The notes: generated from the sequence alone by a model not told the origin. A DNA stretch of 16,878 nt from Candidatus Pullichristensenella stercoripullorum (GCA_018712885.1 DVGE01000234.1:1-16878); one strand, 5' to 3'. Positions 1-6,670 are shown, counted from the first letter of the stretch. Program-made: numbers and translations.

Positions 1-1075
1 CCTTCAGGCCGCGCAGGATGGAGATGGTGTCCTCGACGCTCGGCTCGTTGACCATGACCGGCTGGAAACGGCGCTCCAGGGCCGGGTCTTTTTCGACGTA
101 CTTGCGGTACTCGTCCAGCGTGGTTGCGCCCACGCAGTGCAGCTCGCCGCGCGCCAGCATCGGCTTGAGCAGGTTGCCTGCGTCCATGGAACCTTCGGTC
201 TTGCCCGCGCCGACGATGTTGTGCAATTCATCGATAAAGAGGATGATTTTGCCCTCGCTCTTGCGCACTTCCTCCAGCACGGCCTTAAGCCGCTCCTCGA
301 ATTCGCCGCGGTACTTTGCGCCAGCAATCAGGCTGCCCATGTCCAGGGAAAACAGCGTCCTGTCCTTCAAAGAGGTGGGCACGTCGCCGCGCACAATGCG
401 CTGCGCCAGCCCTTCGGCGATGGCTGTTTTGCCAACGCCCGGTTCGCCGATGAGCACCGGGTTGTTCTTCGATTTGCGCGAAAGTATGCGAATGACGTTG
501 CGGATTTCCGCGTCGCGGCCAATCACCGGGTCGAGCTTCTGTTTGCGCGCCATGTCGGTCAGGTCGGTGCCGAACTTTTTCAGCGCGTCATAAGTGTCCT
601 CCGGCTGGTCGCTGGTGACGCGGGCGTTGCCGCGCACGGCCTGCAACTGCTTGAGGAAATTGTCGCGCGTCAGCCCGATTTCTTGGAACAGGCGCTTGAG
701 CACGCCATTGGGCTTTTCCATCAGCGCCAGCACGATGTGCTCGACGGAGACGTACTCGTCCTTCATATGTTCGGCCTGCTTTTCGGCCTCGTTGAGCGCT
801 GCGTCCACGCTCTGGGAGATGTACACCTTCTCCGGGTCGCGGCCGGGGCCGGACACCTTGGGGATGCGCTCGATCTCGCGCTCGCAGGCGGAAAGCACGC
901 GCTGCGGCTCGATGTTCAGCGCCGTGAACAGCTGCGGGATCAGCCCTTCCTGCTGCGCGGTCAGCGCGTAGAGCAGATGCTGCTGGTCGATCTGCATATT
1001 CTGATGCTCGATGGCCACCTGCTGCGCTTCGCGGATGGCCTCCAGCGATTTCCTGGTGAATTTTTCCATGTTCAT
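1..1075 (-). CDS. clpB: ATP-dependent disaggregase ClpB, N-terminal part (gene runs off the window)
   Basis: Cytosolic AAA+ chaperone that extracts polypeptides from aggregates together with DnaK. 358 residues are visible: an N-terminal Clp_N repeat domain (about 1-145), then the first nucleotide-binding domain with Walker A GEPGVGKT (210-217), Walker B ILFIDE (278-283), and the conserved KYRGEFEERL pore-loop region (254-263). The middle coiled coil and second AAA+ domain lie beyond base 1. ATG at 1075 is chosen because GGGGAGG and AAGGA lie just upstream; a second in-frame ATG at 1069 (giving MEKF) is possible. ClpC also carries Clp_N and a first AAA+ domain, but the N-terminal sequence beginning MNMEKFT and the GEPGVGKTAIAEGLA context fit ClpB better; the coiled coil that would settle it is outside. 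It has its own promoter and CtsR operator. Confidence 0.93.
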   Translation of the reverse strand, partial: MNMEKFTRKSLEAIREAQQVAIEHQNMQIDQQHLLYALTAQQEGLIPQLFTALNIEPQRVLSACEREIERIPKVSGPGRDPEKVYISQSVDAALNEAEKQAEHMKDEYVSVEHIVLALMEKPNGVLKRLFQEIGLTRDNFLKQLQAVRGNARVTSDQPEDTYDALKKFGTDLTDMARKQKLDPVIGRDAEIRNVIRILSRKSKNNPVLIGEPGVGKTAIAEGLAQRIVRGDVPTSLKDRTLFSLDMGSLIAGAKYRGEFEERLKAVLEEVRKSEGKIILFIDELHNIVGAGKTEGSMDAGNLLKPMLARGELHCVGATTLDEYRKYVEKDPALERRFQPVMVNEPSVEDTISILRGLK

Positions 1076-1104
1076 AGAGTCCTTGCCTCCCCTCGAAGGC
1101 CATA

Positions 1105-1121
1105 TTTGACCTTCTTTGACT
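1105..1121 (-). promoter_or_regulatory. CtsR operator of clpB
   Basis: The minus strand reads AGTCAAA-GAA-GGTCAAA. This is a full match to the CtsR heptad direct repeat (A/G)GTCAAA-NAN-(A/G)GTCAAA. It abuts the -10 hexamer and covers the predicted start point, the standard position for heat-shock repression by CtsR. No ctsR gene is in the window; it is expected elsewhere in the genome. Confidence 0.92.
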
Positions 1122-1150
1122 ATTATAAAGAATACCGGGGCGGCTGTCAA
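1122..1150 (-). promoter_or_regulatory. Sigma-A promoter of clpB
   Basis: On the minus strand, TTGACA (1150-1145) and TATAAT (1127-1122) are separated by exactly 17 bp, a perfect consensus match. The predicted start of transcription, near 1115, falls inside the adjacent CtsR box, about 40 bases before the clpB start codon. Confidence 0.92.
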
Positions 1151-1160
1151 GTGCCCCGGT
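1134..1160 (-). terminator. Inverted repeat between the DUF4097 gene and clpB, possible terminator
   Basis: Perfect 8-bp arms (ACCGGGGC and GCCCCGGT) enclose an 11-nt loop. On the minus strand the stem follows the DUF4097 stop by about 30 nt and is followed by AU-rich ATTCTTTATAATA. The loop contains the clpB -35 box, so the element may be a terminator of the upstream operon merged with the clpB promoter, or a regulator site. The T-run is weak. Confidence 0.5.
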
Positions 1161-1192
1161 GAAAGTTTACAAATTGTTCAAACGTTTCCGCG

Positions 1193-2107
1193 TCATCCCT
1201 CGAACGTCACGTCGATATCGCCGTTGTTGGTCACCGCGCGCAGGAAGATGCCCTCGCCGTCCAGCAGGGGGGGCAGACTATTGTCATAGTCCGTCTCGCT
1301 CTCGATGTGATAGTCGCGCATCTCCCCCGGCAGTTCGCCGCGGATGTCGCCGTTGTCGGTCTGCAGGGAGAGGCTCTCGCGCACAGTGAGGCCGTCAAAG
1401 GTCACATCGCCGTTGTCGGTGACGGCTTCCAGCGCATCCGCCTCCACGGCGTCCATGCGCACATTGTCGTTCCCGGTGCGCAGGGTGATGGCTCCTGCCT
1501 GCACGCCGTTGAGCGTGATGGGGGCGTTATCCGTCTCTGCGTTCAACGTCTCTGCGGTCACATTTTCCATGGTCACGCTGTCGTTGTCGTTCCGCAGGCT
1601 GACGGCCCCGGCCTGTGCGCCGCGCAGTTCGATGGGGCCGTTGTCCGTCGCGATGGTCACGGTGGGGAAGGAGATGCCGGCGTCACCGCCATCCACCTGC
1701 ACTGCGCCGTTGTCGTTGGAAATGTCCAGCGCCACGCCGGCAGGCAACTCCACCTCCAGTTTTCCGCTCTGGTGGAAGCCGAACCAGGCGCCAAGACCGC
1801 TTTGCCGCTGTTCGACCTTTTCGATGTACAGCATGCCGTCCTGCTCACGGATGTCGTAGGTTGCCTCCTCGTTTTCCCAACAGGTCAGCCGCACTTTGCC
1901 GTCTTCAGAGGGAGTGATGATGATGTCCGCATTTCGGTCGGCCACCACCAGCTCCGTCACATCGCCCTCGGCCTCGTATTGCCGCGATACCAGCGCGCCG
2001 CCTGATGCCAGGGCGTTCAGGTCAAACCCCGCCATCGCAAAGCCCGCCAGCATCACCACCACGCCCACGATCAAAACAGCCACCGCGACCTTTACAGTCT
2101 TCTTCAT
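1193..2107 (-). CDS. DUF4097-family membrane-anchored beta-repeat protein
   Basis: 304 residues. An N-terminal membrane segment or uncleaved signal (about 7-27) precedes an exported domain built of short beta-strand repeats. The TDNG-type motif recurs at residues 131, 154, 173, 192, 212, 230, 250 and 293, typical of DUF4097 adhesin-like solenoids whose exact role is unknown. ATG at 2107 has AGGAGG 8 nt upstream; its A is shared with the TAA of the preceding DUF1700 gene (1-nt overlap), so the two are translationally linked. An upstream in-frame extension to 2371 exists but lies inside the DUF1700 gene and is rejected. The PadR - DUF1700 - DUF4097 order is a recurrent Bacillota cluster thought to act at the cell envelope. 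Family assignment is good; molecular function is not known. Confidence 0.87.
   Translation of the reverse strand: MKKTVKVAVAVLIVGVVVMLAGFAMAGFDLNALASGGALVSRQYEAEGDVTELVVADRNADIIITPSEDGKVRLTCWENEEATYDIREQDGMLYIEKVEQRQSGLGAWFGFHQSGKLEVELPAGVALDISNDNGAVQVDGGDAGISFPTVTIATDNGPIELRGAQAGAVSLRNDNDSVTMENVTAETLNAETDNAPITLNGVQAGAITLRTGNDNVRMDAVEADALEAVTDNGDVTFDGLTVRESLSLQTDNGDIRGELPGEMRDYHIESETDYDNSLPPLLDGEGIFLRAVTNNGDIDVTFEG
1337..1717 (-). repeat. Tandem 19-residue (57-bp) beta-solenoid repeats inside the DUF4097 protein
   Basis: Residues about 131-257 contain a unit centred on T/N-D-N-G followed by hydrophobic/polar alternation and a V/A-A-x-x-L step. Spacing between motif starts is 23, 19, 19, 20, 18 and 20 residues. 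Divergence between units shows these are structural protein repeats, not recent DNA tandem repeats. Confidence 0.75.
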
Positions 2108-2691
2108 TATCCGTTCCTCCTTTTTCCTACGATTAAACGTTTGCATCCGCGTCCGAACGCTTTTGTAAGTTTCCACAGCCCCTTGCCCGCCGTTTTCACC
2201 GGGTCGATGAGCAAAAGCCCCAGCGCGAAACTCACCAGCCCCGCGCCGCACACGCACAGCCCCGGAGCCGCGCCCTGCATGAACATCAGCGCCACGCCGC
2301 CCAGCGCGCAGCCCGCGCCCGCGACCAGCAGCGAGGCAACCGCCGCGTAGACAGAGACCATCGCCGCCCACAGCGCCGCGTACACGCTCAGCCCCACGGC
2401 GAAAAGCGTCAATAGCAGCGGCGAAGCGCAGATCAGCAGCACCACGCGCCCGGCGTTGCTTTCGTGCCGCACGCGCTCGCGCACCACCGCCCCCAGCGGC
2501 CGGTCGGCAAGCAGGCCGCGCGCCACGTCCTCCACATCGCCCAGCGCCGCTACCGCGTCTTCCTCGGCCATGCCGTCCTCCATACGGTCGTCAATGCTCT
2601 CGGCGCAAAATTCCATCGCCCGCGCCTTTTCATCGGCGCTCATCCCCTCAAGGCGCCTTTCCAGCGCCTGCAAAAACGCTTCTTTTTTTAT
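2107..2691 (-). CDS. DUF1700-family membrane protein, apparent ATA start
   Basis: About 194 residues. The N-terminal helical region (1-75: KKEAFLQALERRLEGMSADE, then an acidic helix and a LGDVEDVARGLLAD stretch) is the DUF1700/HAAS signature; hydrophobic segments follow at about 82-102, 103-125 and 143-163, and a basic tail closes the protein. It probably works with the PadR regulator and the DUF4097 protein, but its function is unknown. The family normally starts at M-x-K-E-x-F. Here that position is ATA (2691-2689), inside the PadR stop (ATAA where ATGA is usual), with GGAG 8 nt upstream. The nearest alternatives are a TTG at codon 7 or an upstream in-frame ATG within padR, both less convincing. 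Either a rare ATA start or a single-base change or assembly error. Confidence 0.85.
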   Translation of the reverse strand: MKKEAFLQALERRLEGMSADEKARAMEFCAESIDDRMEDGMAEEDAVAALGDVEDVARGLLADRPLGAVVRERVRHESNAGRVVLLICASPLLLTLFAVGLSVYAALWAAMVSVYAAVASLLVAGAGCALGGVALMFMQGAAPGLCVCGAGLVSFALGLLLIDPVKTAGKGLWKLTKAFGRGCKRLIVGKRRNG

Positions 2692-3008
2692 GCCCCTCTC
2701 TCCGCTCCTTCCATGATGAAGGCGTATACGTCCAGCACTTGCCGCCATTCCCCGCGCAGTTCGTCCAGATGCGCGCGGCCTTCCTCGGTGATGCCGTAAT
2801 ACTTGCGCAGCCGCCCGTTGTGCTCCCGGCTGTACACGCGCAGATAGCCGCCCGCCTCCAGCCGCCGCAAAATGGGGTAGAGCGTCGATTCGGACACCTC
2901 CACGTGCGCCCCCACGTCCTTGACCATTTGATACCCGTAGGAATCCCCGCGCGCGAGCACCGCCAGCGCGCAGGCTTCCAGCATGCCGCGCTTCAGCTGT
3001 GGATCCAC
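2688..3008 (-). CDS. PadR-family transcriptional regulator
   Basis: 106 residues, a normal size for the small PadR type. The winged helix-turn-helix contains the family hallmarks YGYQMVKDV (24-32), ESTLYPILRRLEAGGYL (39-55) and RKYYGITEEGR (68-78); the last helix (about 80-100) is the dimerisation part. GTG at 3008 is the start: GGGAGG lies 7 nt upstream, and the nearby ATG is out of frame. It is the first gene of the operon with the DUF1700 and DUF4097 genes, and a palindrome over its own promoter suggests autorepression. The inducing signal is not evident. Confidence 0.93.
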   Translation of the reverse strand: MDPQLKRGMLEACALAVLARGDSYGYQMVKDVGAHVEVSESTLYPILRRLEAGGYLRVYSREHNGRLRKYYGITEEGRAHLDELRGEWRQVLDVYAFIMEGAERGA

Positions 3009-3031
3009 GCCATCGCCTCCCTTCGCATAAT

Positions 3032-3060
3032 ATTATACAACGCATAGTATAGCGCGTCAA
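3032..3060 (-). promoter_or_regulatory. Promoter of the padR operon
   Basis: The minus strand has TTGACG (3060-3055), a 17-bp spacer and TATAAT (3037-3032), about 24 nt before the GTG start. Near-perfect sigma-A match. Confidence 0.87.
3034..3051. promoter_or_regulatory. Candidate PadR operator (TATAC-N8-GTATA)
   Basis: An 18-bp palindrome with 5-bp arms and an 8-nt centre sits over the spacer and -10 of the padR promoter. The arm/N8/arm geometry resembles ATGT-N8-ACAT sites known for PadR proteins. Autoregulation is inferred. Confidence 0.5.
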
Positions 3061-3106
3061 GCAGTATTCGGCACCTGGAGCAGATTTAACATTTTATAAG
3101 ACGAAT

Positions 3107-3140
3107 GTAGTATTGACAAATTTGTACTACAATGGTAGTA
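3107..3140. promoter_or_regulatory. Candidate BlaI/MecI-type operator cluster
   Basis: Three half-sites: GTAGTA (3107-3112), TACTAC (3125-3130) and GTAGTA (3135-3140). The last two form the palindrome TACTAC-AATG-GTAGTA, close to TACTACA-NN-TGTAGTA-like sites described for BlaI relatives. It covers the spacer and -10 of the promoter, and the first half-site overlaps the edge of the -35. Autorepression by the adjacent BlaI-like protein is inferred. Confidence 0.65.
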
Positions 3141-3141
3141 T
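3113..3141 (+). promoter_or_regulatory. Promoter of the blaI-like/M56 operon
   Basis: TTGACA (3113-3118), 17-bp spacer, TAGTAT (3136-3141). It diverges from the padR promoter, with about 50 bp between the two -35 boxes; the DNA between them is AT-rich (3061-3112) and otherwise unassigned. Confidence 0.83.
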
Positions 3142-3144
3142 ATA

Positions 3145-3315
3145 GGCAAGGGCAACGCAATGGGAAGAGGGGACGTGGCTGCGTTTCCCGCCAGGAGCTG
3201 TGCCGGCGGCGCGCTGAGCAAGGCGGCGATCCGCCAGCGCTGGTCCGACCCGCCCGTTTGGGCGGCGTTGGCGCTCGTCGACCGCGATACCGAGCCGCCC
3301 GCAAGGAGAAAAGCG
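3145..3315 (+). other. Long 5' leader of the blaI-like gene with competing hairpins
   Basis: About 170 nt separate the promoter from the start codon. CCGCCC-GTTT-GGGCGG (3250-3265) is a perfect hairpin, but GGGCGGC (3260-3266) can instead pair with GCCGCCC (3294-3300), which ends 2 nt before the AAGGAG ribosome site. The leader is open in the gene's frame from an ATG at 3160, but that ATG lacks a good ribosome site. Function is unproven; in GC-rich DNA such pairings can be accidental. Confidence 0.3.
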
Positions 3316-3669
3316 ATGAAATTTCACGATACGGAATTGAAGATCATGGAAGTCCTCTGGCGGGAAGGCGACGTGCCCGCCCGCCACATCGCCGAGGTGG
3401 TGGGCGCGCAGACGGGCTGGAACGTCAACACCACCTACACGATGCTCAAACGCATGATCGCCAAGGGCGCCATCGAGCGCCGCGACCCGCGCTTTATCTG
3501 CCACGCGCTGGTGACGCGCAAGGAGGCGCAGGCAGCCGAGGCCGACGATCTCATCGACCGCCTCTTCGACGGCTCGGCGGACAAGCTCTTTGCCTCCCTG
3601 CTGGGCCGCAAGCGCCTCACCCGGGAACAGCTTCGCCGCCTGCGCGCGATGATCGAAGAAGACGAGTGA
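3316..3669 (+). CDS. BlaI/MecI/CopY-family transcriptional repressor
   Basis: 117 residues, close to the 120-130 usual in the family. The winged helix occupies residues 1-65: DTELKIMEVLWREGDVPARH (5-24) and the recognition helix region NVNTTYTMLKRMIAKGAIER (36-55). The C-terminal dimerisation helices include LFDGSADKLFASLL (83-96). Such repressors dissociate or are cleaved when a membrane M56 protease senses a signal; the Asn-Phe cleavage dipeptide of staphylococcal BlaI/MecI is absent, so any cleavage would use another bond around 93-96. ATG at 3316 has AAGGAG 7 nt upstream. An in-frame extension to 3160 would add 52 non-conserved residues and is rejected. The M56 gene follows after 108 nt. 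Confidence 0.93.
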   Translation: MKFHDTELKIMEVLWREGDVPARHIAEVVGAQTGWNVNTTYTMLKRMIAKGAIERRDPRFICHALVTRKEAQAAEADDLIDRLFDGSADKLFASLLGRKRLTREQLRRLRAMIEEDE

Positions 3670-3777
3670 CCCGCGCGCTAGAGGGAGCCGGAAACGGCAA
3701 GGGGAAACAAAGGCGGCGATACGAACGCGCCGGCAAGCGCGGCGCGCCCGCGCGAACGGGAATGGGAGGGAGACGAT

Positions 3778-5397
3778 ATGCTTGCCGCGCTTCTGGAAAT
3801 GAGCCTCGCGGGAGGCTGCCTCGTACTGGTCATCATCGTGCTGCGGGCGCTGCTTTTGCACCGCCTGCCCAAGGAACTGTTTTTCTGGTTGTGGATGCTC
3901 GCGCTTTTGCGCCTGCTGCTGCCGGTCTTTCCAACATCGCCTCTGAGCGTGTTCGCGCGCTGGGAAGCGCCCGCCGCGCTGCGTACAGCCGCGGACGCGG
4001 CGCCGTGGGCCGCGCGTGAAGGAGCCGGGCTCGCGTCCGCCGCGCTGGAAGCGCCTCTCGCCGCCAACGCGCGGTCAACGCCCGTCGCGCGCCCCGCGTC
4101 CGAAGCCGCCCTGACGCCGGCGCTTACGCTGGTCTGGCTGGCCGTCGCCCTGCTGCTGTTGCTGCTTTTGGGCCTTGCCTACGCGCGCGGCCTGCGCCGC
4201 TTCCAAAGGGCCGAGCCCATGAACGATCCCTTCATACGCGCGTGGCTGAAACAGAACGCCCTGCGCCGCCCGGTGGAAGTGCGCGCGAGCGCGGGCATGG
4301 ATTCGCCGATGACTTACGGCGTCCTGCGCCCGGTGATCCTTTTGCCCAAAGGGATCGACAAAGGCGATACCGGGGCGTTGCTGTGCGCGTTGGACCATGA
4401 ACTTTCGCACATTCGGCATTTTGACGCTGTCTGGAAACTGATCATCGCCGCGGCCGCCTGCCTGCACTGGTTCAATCCCCTCGTGTGGGCGATGGCGATC
4501 TTGGCCAATCGTGATATCGAGCTTTGCTGCGATGCGCGCGTGCTGCGTCGCGGCGGGGAAGAAGAGCGCCGCGCCTACGCCAGCGCGCTCGTGCGCATGG
4601 AAGAAGCGCGCGCCCATGCCCTGCCGCTCGCCAGCGCCTTCAGCCGCAACGCGCTGGAAGAAAGGATCGGTGCGATCATGAATGTCAAAAAGAGATCCGT
4701 TGTCGCCCTTCTGACTGCGCTGCTGATCACCGCTGTCTCGCTGGCGGCCTTCGCCGCCGCGCCGGCATCCGAGACGACTTCGCAAGCCGCGGCCTATGAA
4801 GCCTTCGGCCTGCGGAGGGAGGAGGATGGGCTTGCCTATTGCTCCGTAAGCGTGCGCTTATTTGCGGACGACGCGGCGGGAATAGCATCCCTGGACCCGC
4901 GGGGCAATATCGACGTATATGCCGTGCGCGACGGCAGCGGTTCTCTGACCGGCCTGCGCGTCTCCACGGCGGAGGAATTCGCGGAGGCGACGAACGCGCT
5001 GGAGGCGGAACTTCGCGAGATCTACGCCTCCGCAGAGGAGGCGAACGCGGCGTACCTCGCGGAGTGGGAATGGTATGCCAGCGCCGACCCCGCATGGCCG
5101 GACGTACAGACGGACGACGAGGTGTGGGTGGATGACCCGAATACCGCCTATGGGGACATCAATATCGCCGAAAACGGCTACGCGGACTTCGGCATGACCA
5201 CGCATCAGGGCCTGCTTCTCTACAACGGCGAATACGTGCGCTACCTCGACGATGCGGGCGGGGGCGTGCGCTATGAAAACGACGGCGGCGCCGTCGACCT
5301 CTACGCCGAGCGAGATGCAAACGGCGCCCTGACCGGTTTCCGCGAGGCGAGCGAGGAGGAATACGACGCCAACACAAAGCGGTACAAGGTCTGGTAA
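3778..5397 (+). CDS. BlaR1-like M56-family membrane metalloprotease with duplicated C-terminal module
   Basis: 539 residues. Membrane segments at about 8-28, 33-52, 115-136, a hydrophobic stretch at 220-242, and 306-327. The zinc protease domain has HELSH (207-211) and the third ligand in ELCCD (E248), preceded by SPMTYGVLRPVILLP (176-190), all M56 hallmarks. In BlaR1/MecR1 the segment after the last membrane helix is a penicillin-binding sensor; here no SxxK/KTG-type domain is seen. Instead residues 351-406 and 478-533 are two copies of a ~55-residue module (shared pattern Y-A-x-R-D-x-x-G-x-L-T-G), separated by an acidic W/Y-rich stretch (425-470). It probably senses an extracytoplasmic ligand and relieves the BlaI-like repressor. 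Start ATG has GGGAGG 8 nt upstream. Gene pairing with blaI supports the role; the ligand is unknown. Confidence 0.9.
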   Translation: MLAALLEMSLAGGCLVLVIIVLRALLLHRLPKELFFWLWMLALLRLLLPVFPTSPLSVFARWEAPAALRTAADAAPWAAREGAGLASAALEAPLAANARSTPVARPASEAALTPALTLVWLAVALLLLLLLGLAYARGLRRFQRAEPMNDPFIRAWLKQNALRRPVEVRASAGMDSPMTYGVLRPVILLPKGIDKGDTGALLCALDHELSHIRHFDAVWKLIIAAAACLHWFNPLVWAMAILANRDIELCCDARVLRRGGEEERRAYASALVRMEEARAHALPLASAFSRNALEERIGAIMNVKKRSVVALLTALLITAVSLAAFAAAPASETTSQAAAYEAFGLRREEDGLAYCSVSVRLFADDAAGIASLDPRGNIDVYAVRDGSGSLTGLRVSTAEEFAEATNALEAELREIYASAEEANAAYLAEWEWYASADPAWPDVQTDDEVWVDDPNTAYGDINIAENGYADFGMTTHQGLLLYNGEYVRYLDDAGGGVRYENDGGAVDLYAERDANGALTGFREASEEEYDANTKRYKVW

Positions 5398-5484
5398 ACC
5401 TGGATATGGCCGCGGGAGCCGTGTCAGGCTCGCCCCCTCTCCGACCGGGCATATTTTCTTCACAGCAAAGTCGAAGCGCGCGTA

Positions 5485-5513
5485 TTGATTCCTATCTTTA
5501 TGGCATATATCAT
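5485..5513 (+). promoter_or_regulatory. Promoter upstream of the first ATP-grasp gene
   Basis: TTGATT (5485-5490), 17-bp spacer, TATCAT (5508-5513), in a locally AT-rich stretch. Transcription would start near 5520, leaving a ~62-nt leader. I see no BlaI-type half-sites here. Confidence 0.65.
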
Positions 5514-5581
5514 GTTATTAAGTGGAGTCATCTCCGCGCAGACGGAGCAAAGGCGTGCGCCGTCGGAGGGAGGTCAGGGAT

Positions 5582-6622
5582 TTGTCCAGATTCAAGCGCG
5601 CCTGCCGCCAGGCGATCCACAAGATCGCGCAGCGATTTCGGGATCACGAAGTCCACAACTTCTACAAGCGGCAGTTTTACGAATATCGCGCTTACGCCGG
5701 CGAAGCGGCGGCAAAGTCGACCGTGCGCGACTATCGCCGGGCTTACAAACATACGCGCTGCAGCGGCCGCGAATACATACTCTTCCGCTTTTACGAAAAG
5801 AGCCGCGAGGAGCGCAATACCTATCTGACCAACCTTCGCCGCGACCGCTTCATCCGTCAGATCGGCGACGATCAGACCAGCAACGCCTCCGTACCCGGCA
5901 ACAAGATACTCTTCAACATGCTCTTTGAGCGCTACCTCTGCCGCGCGTGGATCAACCCCACCGCCGTCACGCCTGAAGGATTCGCCGCGTTCGTAAAAGA
6001 GCATGGCCGCGTGATGGTCAAGCCCGCCTGCGATGGCAAGGGGCACGGCATCACGGTCTACCATTACGAGGGCGACGAGGCGGCCAGGGCATATCACGAT
6101 ACGCTGGTGGGCGAGCCGATGCTGGTCGAGGAAATGCCCATCCAGCATCCGCAGATGGATCGCCTCAACCCCCATTGCCTCAACACCGTGCGCGTCACCA
6201 CCTACACCGACCGCGACGAGGTACACATCATCCTCGCCACGCTGCGCTCCGCCACCGACGCAAAGATCGTGGACAACTTTGCCGTCGGCGGCATGCTTCT
6301 CGCCGTCGATCTGCAGAGCGGCAAGGTCGTCTCCGACGGCATCGACGAAAAGATGCGCACCTACGTCACCCATCCCGTCACCGGCGTCGCGCTGCGCGGC
6401 TTCCAGCTCCCCAACTGGAGCAAGGCGATGGACGTCGTCCGCCGCGCCTCCCGGGACATGTACGCCATGCCCCAGTGCCGCTTTCTCGGCTGGGACATCG
6501 CCTTTTTCAAAAACGGCGATGTCGGCATCATCGAGTGCAACTGGCGGCAGGGCGTGGAGATACAGATGGCCCACGGCCGCGGTATCTATTACGAATTGGA
6601 TGCGCTGCGCCAAAAGCTCTGA
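5582..6622 (+). CDS. ATP-grasp protein, sugar-transfer-associated type (copy 1)
   Basis: 346 residues if started at TTG 5582, which has GGAGGGAGG ending 8 nt upstream; the GTG at 5522 has no ribosome site and adds a basic, non-conserved 20 residues. Residues 1-90 are helical and basic. The ATP-grasp core shows VMVKPACDGKGHGI (144-157, K147 as nucleotide-binding Lys), LVEEMPIQHP (181-190), the NPHCLNTVRVTTYTD segment (196-210), DNFAVGGM (231-238) with D243, and GWDIAFF...GIIECNW (303-321; E318 and N320 as likely Mg ligands). This matches the ATPgrasp_ST family, often seen near envelope sugar or peptide ligation genes; the substrate is unknown. It is paralogous to the next gene. A terminator follows the stop after 14 nt. 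Confidence 0.88.
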   Translation: MSRFKRACRQAIHKIAQRFRDHEVHNFYKRQFYEYRAYAGEAAAKSTVRDYRRAYKHTRCSGREYILFRFYEKSREERNTYLTNLRRDRFIRQIGDDQTSNASVPGNKILFNMLFERYLCRAWINPTAVTPEGFAAFVKEHGRVMVKPACDGKGHGITVYHYEGDEAARAYHDTLVGEPMLVEEMPIQHPQMDRLNPHCLNTVRVTTYTDRDEVHIILATLRSATDAKIVDNFAVGGMLLAVDLQSGKVVSDGIDEKMRTYVTHPVTGVALRGFQLPNWSKAMDVVRRASRDMYAMPQCRFLGWDIAFFKNGDVGIIECNWRQGVEIQMAHGRGIYYELDALRQKL

Positions 6623-6636
6623 GCAGCGCGCGCAAG

Positions 6637-6670
6637 CGGCTGGAGTTCATCCTCCGGCCGTTTTTGTTTT
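6637..6670 (+). terminator. Intrinsic terminator after ATP-grasp copy 1
   Basis: CGGCTGGAG pairs with CTCCGGCCG (one G-T wobble) around a 6-nt loop, followed by TTTTTGTTTT. It separates the two paralogues, so copy 2 needs read-through or its own promoter; I find no convincing promoter in the GC-rich 6671-6753. Confidence 0.9.

Noticed and set aside
1193..2371. Longer DUF4097 frame starting at 2371
   Set aside because: The first 88 residues lie inside the DUF1700 gene; AGGAGG and the signal anchor support ATG 2107.
3160..3315. 52-residue N-terminal extension of the BlaI-like protein
   Set aside because: In frame by chance in GC-rich leader; no good ribosome site, and residues are unlike the family, whose start matches ATG 3316 with AAGGAG.
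5412..5460. Possible terminator after the M56 gene (GAGCC-N6-GGCTC then a later TTTT)
   Set aside because: Stem of only 5 bp and the T-run is about 20 nt away; not convincing.
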